From Agrypnia vestita (lineage: Eukaryota > Arthropoda > Insecta > Trichoptera > Phryganeidae): DNA of 64,000 bases. Position numbers and translations under genes: made by a program. The stretch spans positions 62,001 to 126,000 of the forward strand of contig JADDOH010023044.1 in NCBI GenBank assembly GCA_016648135.1. Reading direction: 5' to 3'. Shown here piece after piece: positions 20,901 through 32,799 of the stretch (the first letter of the stretch is position 1; every line of letters starts with the position of its first letter). The notes under the pieces are model-generated. The model ran no database searches. It saw nothing but the letters and a program-made list of their open reading frames with translations, and had not been told where the DNA came from.

Positions 20901-23872
20901 TTATGTTTCTTGATTTACTGTCGCTGGCCACGCGACCGCGTCGCGTACACTCTGCGCCGTTTCGCTTTCTATAGCGTTAGCTCGATGTCAACAGTAACAA
21001 CCGTGTCGCGCGTACACCTGTCCTTTTACAACAGGACGCATTACTATAAACTTATCATTTTTTGAATATGTTCATTTCGAGAATATTCCCATACAATCCT
21101 GTGCTTTCGACTTACTTCGAGTTCTTTCTAATATCTGCTAGATTGTTCAAAAGACTTACGATTATGTGTATTTCCTATTATTGTAGACTTTCAGAACAAT
21201 ATCTTAGTAACATTGGCATTGTTAAAACAGTATGCACAAGCAACTGGTCACATTAACGTCGGCGTTTTGTGGTCAGTTACTCTTAGTTAGCTTTGGGAAC
21301 TGTATTATCGAATGAGCTGCTGCTGTATCCCATACAACACGATAAAATATTAATCAATTTTTTTCTATTTTTTCACCTTCTTAAGTATTTTTACTGCATT
21401 ATTTCTGTACGCATCCGGAACTATTCTTATTGATTTCCATTATCTTAACAATTATATCTTGGACGCTATTACATAACATTGTACACTTCGTCAATTTTAT
21501 TCTTAAAATAGTACCATTAACTGCCGACAGGGGAAATATTTAAAAAAATGTTCAAATATTTTGATAAGTCGTTATTACTATTTCATGGGTGTCGGCAATA
21601 AATAAGTTCTTAGGAAATGGCATGTAAAAGTAATGTCATTTTTGATGCGACAGAGCTAACATTAGGTATACAATATTGTAATCAGGTATTTTGTTAATAT
21701 TGATTAACAGTGTGAATTTGTATTTGATTTAATGTTATATAAGATTAGTTCTAATATTATTTTGAAAGTTAGTAGAAATTAGTTTTCACACACGTCTACC
21801 AATTTCTTCATCCAAAGTTTCCACATACTAATTCAAAGCAATCTCCCCATTACAACTCACCCTCACCATCTATCAGGGTCACTGATGCTCTGTTGAAAAT
21901 CTGTTTGTTAAAAAAATTAAAATAACGATTTAAAGTTTATGCTTACATCGTACTAAATCATTTAATGATATATTCTTAATTCGTTATGTTTTTTTTTATT
22001 TCTAAGATTTATTTTAATTTAATATTATATTTAAATTTTTTCGTTTTGCATTTTTCTAAGTTTCTATTATTTTAGTAAAACATTTTTATGTAGGGTAGTA
22101 GGTACTATTTTTCTTTTGTTATCCATCCCAAAAATTGTCGAGGCTATACACCTACATTTTTTCAACATAACAGAATTGTTTGCGTTCGTTAGAATATAAT
22201 ACTTTCAAAAATGCCAACAGTAATTCCTCCTCTCAATCTTACATCTTCTCTATTCAGCTGTTCGTGTGTAGCACGTCTCTGTTTAACGTCTTTTGTGAAG
22301 CCTAATTATGAGATGAATTTTCCGTTGTAGTGTTCACTTCATACAAGATTGTCAGAATTTTGAGAGAGTGAGCTTTGTTCAAATTATGATAATTAAAAAA
22401 CGAAAGGCTCCACATTCCTTTAGTAGTTTTTTTTCTTGTTTTTATCGTTTTACCCAACTAATTTATTATTTTAAGAATTGTTTTGTATTATGTGCATACA
22501 ATGTATGTTAGTATTATAGTCGTATTAACGTAGAAGTTCCCGTATATATAGGAATTTAGGCACTTACATTCAATATACTCACTCATAAGTGATAATTATT
22601 TGTCAAGTAATCTTATTTTGTTCGCGCAAATTTCGCTAACGAGTTGTATAAATATTTGTAAGTAAATTGAGGATTATGTACGACTGTTTAAATTACATAC
22701 GTTAATGGTATTGATTGTATGATTTTAATTGTTTACGTTTAAATTTGTTTGTTATTTCGAAGTAATATTAGGTATATTAGTTTTTAATATATGGATCCAG
22801 TTTTTTTTTGTAAATCCCCGCTAAAAGTGAAATACAATGGTAAACGTTGTACGTCATTCGATTTTTTTTGCTTTACAAGATATGGTGTTTACATTACATT
22901 TAATATTCAAATTAATTACAGGCTTTCAAATTACAATGTCAGGTAGACAAAAGTGAGCACTTTCAACATATTTAAAATATATATATATATATATTCCAAT
23001 GTATCTCTGCGTGGCGCGCGTAGATCTACCTTGTCTAGACTTATGCAGAAATCTCTGGTTTCTACGGTGATTAACTTTGCGATTTTTGTCTTTATTACCC
23101 TATCTTCCTCATTCATTCGTGGTTCGAGCCAAGTAACCGATCTAATTATTCATGGTTATTTTTACGCATAATTTCGGTCATAAAATATTTTATTTTTAAT
23201 AAATAAACAGTGTATTTTTTATTATATACCTTGAAGATAGCTTTCGGATTTCCCTTTTTCGTGATTATATTTTTGTATGAAAACGTTTCAGACCCTTATA
23301 TGAGTTTTCACAAAAATTGAAAAGCACCTAACAATACGGGTATATTATACTCCGCGTATTTGTATACGTACCTACGCTTTTACAAACCTGAATACAATAC
23401 AACATGATCCCCTTAGTTTTTTTCTAGATAAAAGTCTACTTGAAAACAACCATGTGGAAAAATCCGTATTAAGATTATGGATTATTTTTTTTATCCGCTT
23501 CCATGAAAAAGGGTTGGATAACAGCCTTTTCTTATTTTCGTTTCTAATGTATGATTTTTTTACAAACATTTCCACGACACTAGGGTGTCTTTTGTCGTGT
23601 TACAATATTTTTTGACAGGTGTTTCTGTTGTAATATGACTATTAAAAAAGTAATTCACAGACGCCTTCTAAAATGTTTCTCATTTTATAAATTGATTGAA
23701 GTCTGCAATGAAAAAAACGACATTCACAGATTTTTTCTCTCGATGAAAATGAACAAGCTGCACGTTATATAAAATAATACGTTGTGTGAAAATTTCATGA
23801 ATAAACTGTATTACTTTATTATTAATATTTTTTATTATTCAAAGCATAAGCTTTGTGGTCAGATATTTTAAC
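20901..23872. other. Long AT-rich unassigned stretch
   Basis: No gene is recognised. 21525-21665 shares an order of short blocks (CATTAACTGCCG, GTTCAAATATTTT, TTTCATG, GTCGGC, AATAAGT, TTAGGAA, GTCATTTTTGA) with 27515-27650, marking a diverged repeat pair. An (AT)n microsatellite lies at about 22976-22996. Confidence 0.45.
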
Positions 23873-24290
23873 AAAATATTATTTATGTTAGTATATAACC
23901 ACTAAATTTTTTTTTATCTTCCAGTTTCGAGACGTAACCCGTCTCCTCGTCAAGACAACCATTAAACTAGCATGTAAATATCACTACACCCCACAACATA
24001 GTATTATTTACACAACAACACCTTCACATTTCCTCTACACATGCGTGTTATTCTTATCAAAAAGGATTAAGAATTTGAGTAGAGGAGAGAGGGAGACGGG
24101 GTGGGGTCTATAGGTGGTGTTGACAAATCTTGGGTTTACCTAATTATTGTAAATCAGAGAACATTCCTCTAATTAATAATAAAATAAATTTCCTCTACAC
24201 TCCTCTGTTTGATTTAAATTTATCAGGTAATATTTGTCAACATTTGTGTATTTTTAGTGGTTATATACTAGCATAAATAATATTTTGCAT
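23873..24290. mobile_element. Nonautonomous inverted-repeat element, 418 bp
   Basis: Termini of about 34 bp are inverted copies (AAAATATTATTTATGTTAGT... and its complement through TATATACTAGCATAAATAAT). The end motif GGTTATATACTA also closes the related block near 49500. On the minus strand, 23921-23955 carries TTGACGA, a GGAGAC/GTCTC stem and GAAAC, a hammerhead-like motif. No coding capacity. Confidence 0.65.
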
Positions 24291-25159
24291 TACTTTACTC
24301 GAATTTCAAAAATATTTTCTTGATAACGATACAATAATTAGTAGCATTGCAGATTGTCTAATTTCGAACATTTAATTATAACGAAATAATAAGCATGTGC
24401 ATAAATTTTCGTACGTAGTAATAGATTATAAATGGATGATGTAATTTAGACATTTTCTTTTTAGATTTTTTTTATTACCGCTTACATTAAAATGGTTTTA
24501 TTACCCCGTCAAATTTGTTGATCTTTAGCGTATTATAAATAAACTTTTGTAAATAAGATTGTATAACACGATAACCTTTTTTGTTTTTACCCTTAGATCA
24601 CCCTCTTAACAGCTCATTGAACCAAACATCAAATGGACCCAAATATTTAGCCATTTAGGAAAATACATTATTTTACTCTCCAATACTTGGTCTTTGTTGT
24701 TTCAAAGAATAATTTTAATGCTTAAAAAGTTGTGCAATCTCTAAGAACATCAATGTTTGCTTTTGTTCCAATCTGTGAAGAAGTCTACTTCGTCTGTTTA
24801 AATCTTTTAGGAGCTCTTAGATCCGGGTATATGGGGATTACTCGGGAGACTTAAGTTCTCACGTGTGGTGCGCCGTGCACACCGGATGCTATTTTTTCCT
24901 GTGGCAAGGTCTTGAAATTCTTTTCCTTAATTGTCTCACCGCCGTGTGTGGTATTATTTATTTTATATAATAATTACTTTGTGGGGCAAAATAGTTATTT
25001 AAATTTACACTTAACTTATCTTTGTGTTACAGTAACTTAATTATATCTCATTAATTGCACCTGATGATGGGAGAAACTGCTTCTCTCAAGACTATAGAAG
25101 TAACAAAATCATTTTCTACGTTGTGTAGAAAAAGACTAAGTTCACGGTGCATTATAGGT
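24291..25159. other. AT-rich unassigned stretch
   Basis: No gene is recognised. 25063-25095 contains CTGATGATGGGAGAAACTGC followed by TTCTCTC, possibly a decayed relative of the hammerhead-like motif. Confidence 0.35.
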
Positions 25160-25555
25160 TATTATACCACTCTGGAAAAATAAAATTTAGACAGAAATTG
25201 GGAAATTTTTAATTAAATTGGGGATTTTTAAATCCGATAAACAATTTTTTAAAAACGATTGTTTAAATCGGATTTGCTACATTGTAGATATTTAATTTTT
25301 TAATTAGGATATTATCTTCTTCTTTTCTGTTTTGCATAAACTTAAACTAAGGAAAGTTGCATGTCAGTCATGGAAACAGACGTGGCGCGGTCATTATGTT
25401 TTTTTGTTCTCAAATTATACATTATTATACATTATAAATTATAAATGTAATAATATTTACCTACCTTAATAATTGCCAATGAAAAATTCAATAATCATCG
25501 CTTTGTAAAATTTTACCCAATTTTGACATAAATTTTATTCTGCCAGGGCGGTGGA
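25160..25555. mobile_element. Nonautonomous inverted-repeat element, about 396 bp
   Basis: The left end (CCACTCTGGAAAAATAAAAT, then AGAAATTGGG) and the right end (reverse complement CCACCGCCCTGGCAGAATAA, then AAAATTGGG) are diverged inverted repeats of about 45 bp. The interior contains a second hairpin (TTAAATCCGAT...ATCGGATTT). No coding capacity; class unknown. Confidence 0.55.
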
Positions 25556-25594
25556 AAATAATTATTTCAAACATTCTCACCTTTAGCCTACCCA

Positions 25595-25665
25595 GTACCG
25601 GTACCAGTGGGCATGACACCGGCTTCTTATACCAGGAGTACCGGGTTCGATTCTCAGTGAGATCA
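25595..25665 (+). repeat. tRNA-derived SINE head, diverged
   Basis: CACCGGCTTC...CCAGGAGTACC followed by an intact B box (GGTTCGATTC at 25644-25653) and an A-box-like CAGTGGGCATGA. It aligns with the better preserved tRNA-Gly-like unit at 27366. An AT-rich tail with poly-T follows. Confidence 0.55.
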
Positions 25666-26345
25666 CAATAAATCTGTGTAGTTTTCTCAAGTTTTTTATT
25701 TTTTTATTTTATATTTTGATGTTTGCTGTGTATCGCGAAAGTAATAAGGCCTAATGTGCTTTTGTAACCTTGATAAAACTTTTAATAAAAGAAAAAAAAA
25801 ATTATTAAAAATTCTCTAATTTTTATCATCTGTAAAACATGTAATCCTAACATACTTAAAAAGAAATATGGAACGATAAAATACGATGGTATTAGGTAGT
25901 AGTAGGTATTGAGTTTGGTAATCCAACGCAGTGATTAAGTGTGTGTGTTTAGGGAATATTATAATGTACCACCCTCGCAAGAATTATACCACCCTTATAA
26001 ATGCAGAAGCATGATCGGTCCGCTAACGTAGGCGATGGCTTAATCGGGGTTCGCAAATGTGTTTGCATTCGCTCGAGCGGCGGGGTATACGTATATCCAC
26101 CCCGAGGAACCGGCAGAACAAGATGGCCGTAAATTAATATTAGAGTAAGCTCGCATTATAAAAAGAAAATTTGTATTCTCAAAGCAATTACTGAAGATTA
26201 AAAGCGGAATTAAAATCGTCTGTCCAATCTTACAGACTGATTGCAATTATTCAAATATACTAAAATGTTTTTTTATATGAAAGTATGTTCTAAGAACACA
26301 GTTACTGGATTTTATCATCAGAGGGATGATTAATTAATTAAGGAT
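25666..26345. other. Unassigned stretch
   Basis: No gene is recognised. A modest GC rise at 26010-26120 has no open frame worth calling. Confidence 0.4.
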
Positions 26346-26870
26346 AAATTATAGATGTCTTATAGAGACGAAGTTAATTTATACGTGAGAAAAGCGGATG
26401 AAAGTCTCTTATACGATGGCTCAGGGATTAAAACCTGTACGAGCTGGCTTAATTGATCGCTCTACACAATTTAACGTTCACCAATTCTGTCGTACGAACA
26501 TCCACACATTATCAAATTTTTGAAAGTTCTGTATATGTATGTACGTTCGAAATCAAGAATCATTCATATATTTCTATGGCTAGAGTCATCTATTGTTTTT
26601 TTTTCGCATTCACAAGTTAGTATACACAACTTTCGTAACTGGTAATGATACTACCTTTATATTTTATTTTTTAAAGTGGAGTTTTTTTAGCAATATTCCG
26701 TTTTAAAGTGTATATATCATTCTTTAGAATTATTTAAAAACGCCTGAAAATCAATATTTTCAATTTATAGCTCCTATCTTGCACCATCCTGAGCCATTGT
26801 ATAAGAGACTTCCATCCATTTTTCTCATATATAAATTAGCTTCATCTCTGTGAGACTACTATAATTAAAT
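26346..26870. repeat. GATGTCTC-family pair in inverted orientation, copy C
   Basis: The left half (26346-26538) is a full plus-strand copy. The right end (26785-26868) is an inverted copy of its first 85 bp or so, with TCTCATATATAAATTAGCTT and CATCTCTGTGAGACT. Together they make a 525-bp unit with long inverted termini that could transpose as one piece. Confidence 0.65.
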
Positions 26871-28142
26871 GTTTTATTTTTAATGTTATAGTTTTTTTTA
26901 AATAATGTATTTTATGAAAATCGCATTCGCAAATGCGTCTTGTCATCTCTTATTCTACAGTCTTTTGTTTATGAATAAGGTAAAACCATTACCTTGTATG
27001 TGAAATCTTGTTTGGAAATCAAACTTTTTCAGAAAGCCAATCATGGTGAATAGGATAAGGTTTCGCACTTTCGGGAGATGTACATCAATTTATTTATGGC
27101 TGCGTGGTTTACTTACTTGTGTTATTGTTATTATTTGCTTACAAACACTCGTAACTGTCTTCTCTCTAATGCTTTTTGATTTAAGTTTTTTTTGCATTTC
27201 AAAACATACATCAGTGTATCATTTGTGCAAAGATTAGTTCATTTTAACATACATCAGTATATCTGAAAATACATATATCTAGAAGCTGGCAAAGACCGAA
27301 TCATTTGTGCCATTTGTACACTTGGTGCTTATAAACATTTTCTCCGCAACCGCTGGCGTCTTCTGTTTGGTGTAGTGGCAGAGTATCCGGCTTCCACCCG
27401 GGGAACTAGGGTTCGATCCCCAGTGCCAAAATTTTTTTCTCATTTTTGAATTTTATTTCTTTTATTTATAATAGTATTTTTTTTTAATTATGTAGCATTA
27501 GTTTTACGTACGCACAATCCATTAACTGCCGGGGAAAAAGTTGTTCAAATATTTTATTATTATTTCATGACAGTCGGCTATAAATAAGTAAATATTCCTT
27601 AGGAACCGACATGCAAAAGTACCGTCATTTTTGACGGGTTACAGATAGTATCATCATAATTTGTATATTTCAAAGGAAATAAATGCTTAACTCAATGTTT
27701 TGTTTTAGTTTCCGTTCGTTTTTCCAATCTAATGACACAGACAAAGAAATTAAGATGTAATATATAAGATGTTTTAAAATATTATCAATGGATTTGGTGT
27801 TTACATTGTAGAGATTCACTCATGATGAATAATAATGTAAAAATTCTATAAATTCTTCTTAAGTAGTGAAAAAAATATAATTAAAATATTATTGAACTCA
27901 TAGAAGTTAATATTAATAATAGGTTAATATTATTTGATGATCATATTTGTTAAATCATGGATAACATTAAATTTCCCGTCTAGTGATGTCTAGAACAGAA
28001 TATTATTATGAACTTGACAGCGTTCGCGTGCAGCGCGTTGAGAACTAACCTCGTACCGTTAGAATGAATAGTGCTTTCGGCACACGCGCGTATTCAACAT
28101 TTTTGTTGACAGTTTTCGAAATCCAACTGACCGTTTAATTAA
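26871..28142. other. AT-rich stretch holding a tRNA-like unit and a repeat partner
   Basis: Apart from the tRNA-Gly-like unit at 27366-27430 and the repeat at 27515-27650 (partner of 21525-21665), no feature is recognised. The 64-codon frame at 27043 has no known motif. Confidence 0.45.
27366..27430 (+). repeat. tRNA-Gly(UCC)-like sequence, D arm shortened
   Basis: A 65-nt unit folds as a tRNA with a 7-bp acceptor stem (TTTGGTG with TGCCAAA, two G-U pairs), a 5-bp anticodon stem (TCCGG with CCGGG) around the loop CTTCCAC, giving anticodon TCC with T at position 33, and a T arm with four of five pairs around TTCGATC. About 3-4 nt are missing from the D arm. That and the T-rich tail point to a SINE head or pseudogene rather than a working tRNA gene. 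Confidence 0.65.
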
Positions 28143-28440
28143 ATTTATGGGCGGAATCTCAGAACCCTTAGACCTCTTTCAGATACAAGAATTTTCCAGG
28201 TCGACCGAACGCTCGCTGCCGATTCGGCTTTTTTCCAATTCCTTAGTGTCTTTTCGAAATAGGCTTTTGGTTGACCCGGTCAAAATTCCTGTCATCTCTA
28301 GGACATCTAAAGACCTGCGTCCGTGTTCAATTATTTTTATTTTAATATTAAAAAAAAAATTATAATATATTTTGTTAAATAATGTATTTTTGTCTCTTTA
28401 GTTGTGTTTATTACTATTTATTTTTCATTTCTGAACGCTC
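28143..28440 (+). repeat. Repeat of about 300 bp, inverted partner at 50570-50880
   Basis: The two copies match closely through GAATTTTCCAGGTCGACCGA, CGCTGCCGATTCGGC, TTCCTTAGTGTCTTTTCGAA and GTCATCTCTAGG. They end in the same AT-rich stretch with AATGTATTTTTGTCTCTTTA. This copy lacks about 16 bp present in the other. It is open in one frame here (to 28365), but the other copy does not keep the frame, so a protein is unlikely. Confidence 0.7.
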
Positions 28441-28894
28441 GCAGTTTAATTAATTTTTACGAGTCAATTCTAAGTAGGTAGTCAATTTCAACTTTAAATA
28501 TGATTTGAAGAAATTTGTGTATCGAAAAAATAGTTTACACCTACTGAAATTTTTTCTCATGTTTATAGGTCGACCGCAATCAAAAGACTATTCCCTAGCT
28601 TTGTCCGGTAAGAAGAAAGCGGAGGAAAATTGCCGGGAAAGCCCTAATTACAAGCCTTAATACGATTTTCCAAATAAATATACATTTTTTTAGTTTAAAA
28701 AAGGTTACTTACTAGAAAAACTTATTTTGTGTTCATTTTTTGCATGGTAAAAACACATATATTTTTTGCGCACATTCTTTTGAATGCGGTCTAGCTATAA
28801 TCAATTAAATTTTAATGCTCAGATAACAAACAATGCTGCTTATAAATAAAATAATTAACACTTGTTTTTAACCACACTTCAATTTTATTGTAAA

Positions 28895-29025
28895 AATTAA
28901 ACATGTTTTGGGAGCGATGCTCCCTTCTTTAGGACTATGGACGTACGGTTTTCAGTGATGAATGAATTTCAGGGCAATAAATGTCCCTGAAGAAGGGAGC
29001 ATTGATCCCGAAACACGTTGGATTT
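28895..29025. repeat. Fold-back with hammerhead-like arms
   Basis: The plus-strand motif at 28985-29020 (CTGAAGA, AGGGAGCATTGATCCC, GAAACACGTTG) is answered by an inverted copy at 28900-28932. The AGGGAGCAT/TGATCCC part forms a stem II-like hairpin. Together they make a palindrome with a spacer of about 50 bp. Confidence 0.55.
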
Positions 29026-31597
29026 ATAAAATAATGTTTATGTTTGGTTAAAATAAAGTGTTATTCATCCTTATACGGGGTTACCATTATTAAAACACGC
29101 ACTAACAAAAACTCATTTGGGTCATTAGGGTCTTACTGCTGTTGGTTTTTCAGGGGATTTAGTTTTGGTTTGAATCTTGAATAATTAATTAACTTACATG
29201 AAAAATGAAAGGATATTAAAACATTTAACCCCTCCATATGTGAAATGATGTCCTAGATGTGGATACTGCAATGTTCCCAGCAGGCCTTGTGTGCAGGCGG
29301 TGTGTCACTAAAACTTTTTAGTGATGCATTATTGCTGAAGACTATTTTAGTGCGTTTGGAGAAGAGCAAATTTTTGATCGATTTCATTAGTATTTTGTAC
29401 AAATATTTGAAGGGACTATACTAGAGACACCTTTGGTCCTTTCCATGGCGAGTATAATTGATACCTATCTATGTATATTTTTTATATTCCACTTTGTAAA
29501 TAATTTTTAATTCAATATCTACTCTTTGTTTTATTTTCTTGTTTACTTGATCTTTTATCATTCTCTTGTAGTTTTTACCATTCGTTGTACGAATTCCTTT
29601 ACGAACATTCTTTCTTCGTTGAATCCTGAATCACCCCGACTTAAGTCACAGTGTACAGGATCAAAGTGTCTTTGACCTACAAATTACATTTTTTTTAATT
29701 TGACACTTTTTTTAAGGCTAGGTGGTAAATTCATTTTTGCCGCATTTTGCAATGTTCCGCGGCGTCGCTGAAATCCGCCCCGCGTCCCAGACCGACAATC
29801 GATATAAACCTGTTTAAAATTCCGGGTGTATCGTTGTTGCGCGTTTTTGTCCCTAAAACGGGGGTAATATTTTTACAGATGTAAGACATCCACGGTGGTT
29901 ACGGTTTTAAAGGATCGAGAGTATTTTCGCGGGGTTTCGGCGTAAAAATGCCTTTCCATCGATGTGGAAATTGGGTCCGTAGTATTTTTCGGCATCATAT
30001 TTTTACTTACATTTTCGAAAGCGTAATGTTTTTTCCGACCTTGCAGGATGTTTTTATTTATTTTTCGTAAGGTATCGCACGTTTTGAGTGTAAAATATAA
30101 TTTTACTTAACATCTATAAACTTAATTATCAATGGTTTTCAGAAACAAATAATCATTATTATAATACGTTTTTAATCTTATAATAAAATAAAAACATTTT
30201 TGTTTCAAGTTTATATAATATTTTACATATATGATACACAGTTCCATGAATGCATAAACTTGTGTATAGAACCGGAGAATTTGTGGTAGATAACTGTATT
30301 TTTAATAACGTATAACAGAGACATGCAAAGAAATATACCTCTATAAATATTGAAAGATGAGTATTTTAAGTTAATATTTAAAAATATGCAATTAATATCA
30401 CAATCCCATCACTCAATTGTTCAATGATTGCACTTTTTGAACTTTGCATAATGTTTTATAGTTGTAATATTCGCTGGTAGATTATTGAAATATTTAATTT
30501 ATAGGTATGTGTAGTGTTGTTGCATGGCTATTTTACCACATCGAGGTATATTTAGTGTTCCAATAATGCAGAATAAATCGATAAATTATAGGGCGCACGT
30601 TAAAATCTGGCACGCTTTGCAACCTACTAATAAACACAAATTTTTTTGAGTGGATGTCCCGCAAGCGAGAAAGTATTTTCTTTCAACATGACAGCGCGTT
30701 GGGTGCCTATTAATTTACAGTCAGACTGTATTTGTGACAGATTTCATTTTTGTAACTCGTGTAGCTAGTTCCGCATGTCTAAGTTTTATAACTGCACTAT
30801 TGCTTGCGGTGTAGCCCAAGGAAGCTCTCCAAGTCCTTCAGGGGATGAATATTGTGGATAATCGTTAATAGTGTTCTACTCTTACATATGAAAAAAATAA
30901 TCAGCTATCACGTACGTTGAAAATATTTGAATACAAGGTGGTGGCTGCTCACAAGAGTGTTCATGTAGTTTCATCAGCAATTGGTGATCACTCAATAGTG
31001 AAGAAACCCACTTAATTCTATTTTTTACATCAATTGTTTTCAACCTATGTTTATCTGTCCTTGTCTTACAAAATTACGATACTTTATGGTTGTCGATAGA
31101 ACCCTATTCCATTAGTATTTTTTTAATGAGAACCCCGTTTGCCCATAATTCAAAGGACCTCCTCACCCTGGGAGTGTAAAATTAAGGGAGGAATTGGGTA
31201 ATTTTTAACAAGAAGATGATTTTCTTTTTAATTGGCACTTATTAAGGTTTTAATTAAACTATTATTATATTGCAATTTTTTTATAAAAAAATAGCCACGT
31301 TATATTTATTTCGTGGAGCTCTTTCTCCGTGACTAACATCTCCGTGTCATGTACTCAAGTAGAAAATAAATTTCTACAATTTATTATAAGGAAATATTTT
31401 ACGAAACAATTTTTTATTCCAAATCAGATATGCTTTATTTTAGTAAAAATTAAAATATCTCTTAAAATGTTGTATTGCTGGAAGCATTGGACGGATTCGC
31501 AAACCGCCGCTAGTTACTTGGAATTCGAGGTAACATAAGACGCGCTCTGAAAAAAGTCTTCCGGTAAACAAGTTAGTCTGTCTGTCTTCAAAATGGG

Positions 31598-31605
31598 TGA
31601 CGTCA
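31598..31605. promoter_or_regulatory. CRE-like octamer
   Basis: TGACGTCA, the full palindromic binding site of CREB/ATF-type factors, sits in a GC-richer 300-bp block upstream of the candidate exon at 32620. One octamer can arise by chance. Confidence 0.3.
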
Positions 31606-31959
31606 TCGCTATTCAAATATAATTTACTTTTAAACTTTGGCGAAACTTTATTCGGATGAGGGGTTCATCGCTCCAGTGTTTTCGGCGCCCTCAATCAACA
31701 GCGCGTCGTTTCCGAAGAGAAAATTTTTCGACTGAATTTTTTCGAATGGAAAAATCCCAAACGGAGCGAATGTTTTCCGGGTGACTGGACATTCAGCCGT
31801 TTTGAATATGAGTTTGATTTTCAATTTTGAGATCACCAAGAAGAGACATTGTTTCAAAACAATCCAAAAGAAGTTTTTATTTTTATTTTTTATATTTTAT
31901 TTATTTTTAGCAGTGTTCATAATATAAGCCCCAACATTGATAATTTAGAATGTCTAGAG

Positions 31960-32345
31960 CTTTGGAGAGTCCAGGGCGTTTGCAGAGCTTACTCCCTGTC
32001 ATTGCCTGGCTTAATACAATGTGACGTTCATCGATTCTACCCATGACGCCTACATATCTATCAAATTTGTAAATTTGTACACATATAGTATTTATGTACC
32101 TCGCTTACTTTATTCAGCACAATTATGCTAATAAAGTTAGCGAGGTACAAAAAATACCATGTATACAATTTTCCAAATCTGATAGATTTGTGGTTGATCT
32201 TGGGTGAAATCGGGAAGGTTTCATTGTGTAAAGAGATCACTTAAAACAAGTAGTAAGCCCTGTTAACATCCGAAAAAAGATTTCCATACTTATTTTTTCA
32301 TGTAAAATAGCTTGTCTTGGTGAGACATCTATAATTTACGTCAAT
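31960..32345. repeat. GATGTCTC-family head-to-head pair, copy D
   Basis: The left half (31960-32110) and the right half (32128-32345, minus strand) are inverted copies, joined through a perfect short palindrome around GTACCTCGC...GCGAGGTAC. The right half ends in the family terminus GGTGAGACATCTATAATT. The unit is a large natural hairpin. Confidence 0.65.
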
Positions 32346-32619
32346 TAAAGATTTTTTTATTATATATCTTTGATTTTCATTATTGTTTTTATTGTTTGTA
32401 CAGGTGATTGATTATTATATATTTAACTTTGCCTATGTATTTTTTGAATATATATATTTTATTTCTTTTAATATGCTACTATGATGCAAAAAATGAGACA
32501 TGGGTCTAAGATCGGAATTTTTATTTATTTTTTCAATCTAGTGTAAAAACGTGTTGGTTAAACTCAGTGTTGTATAACGAATGCTTGTTCTAGTGTGAAG
32601 GAGGTTCGATCGATCAAGT
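32346..32619. promoter_or_regulatory. Possible promoter upstream of the 32620 exon
   Basis: AT-rich. ACTCAGTGTTG at about 32563 matches the arthropod initiator TCAGT, 50 bp or so before the candidate start codon. No TATA box is evident. Weak evidence on its own. Confidence 0.25.
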
Positions 32620-32795
32620 ATGGAGATTTATTTCATGCTCGGCATCAGTGTTTTGCTTTACCAACTGTTGGATTTCGTTCGTGGTAACAGTTGGTGCTGT
32701 CAACACCAGGAGTCGGAAGACCTGGAGTGCTTGACCGTGGATCCCGCAGTGTTCAGTGTCTCCCTACAAATCGAAGATCCGGACAAACCGCCGAA
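32620..32795 (+). CDS. Candidate signal-peptide exon, unknown secreted or membrane protein
   Basis: ATG at 32620 (context CAAGTATGG) opens a frame of 59 codons, just under common length cutoffs. It starts MEIYFMLGISVLLYQLLDFV: a short N-terminus, a hydrophobic core and then RGNS, the layout of a signal peptide. It continues with a Cys pair (SWCCQHQ), an acidic stretch (ESEDLECL) and DPAVFSVSLQIEDPDKPP. Codon third positions are clearly GC-richer than the surrounding DNA, which supports real coding. The frame either stops at TAA (32797-32799) as a 59-residue secreted peptide, or is spliced at CCGAA|GTAAAC. The second reading fits better. No family is recognised. Confidence 0.42.
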
Positions 32796-32799
32796 GTAA

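Larger units (their letters stand above)
28441..31959. other. Long unassigned stretch
   Basis: No gene is recognised. It includes the fold-back at 28895-29025, a GC-richer block at about 29740-30000 that may be regulatory, and a palindromic CRE-like octamer TGACGTCA at 31598-31605 in another GC-richer block (31540-31860). Confidence 0.4.
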
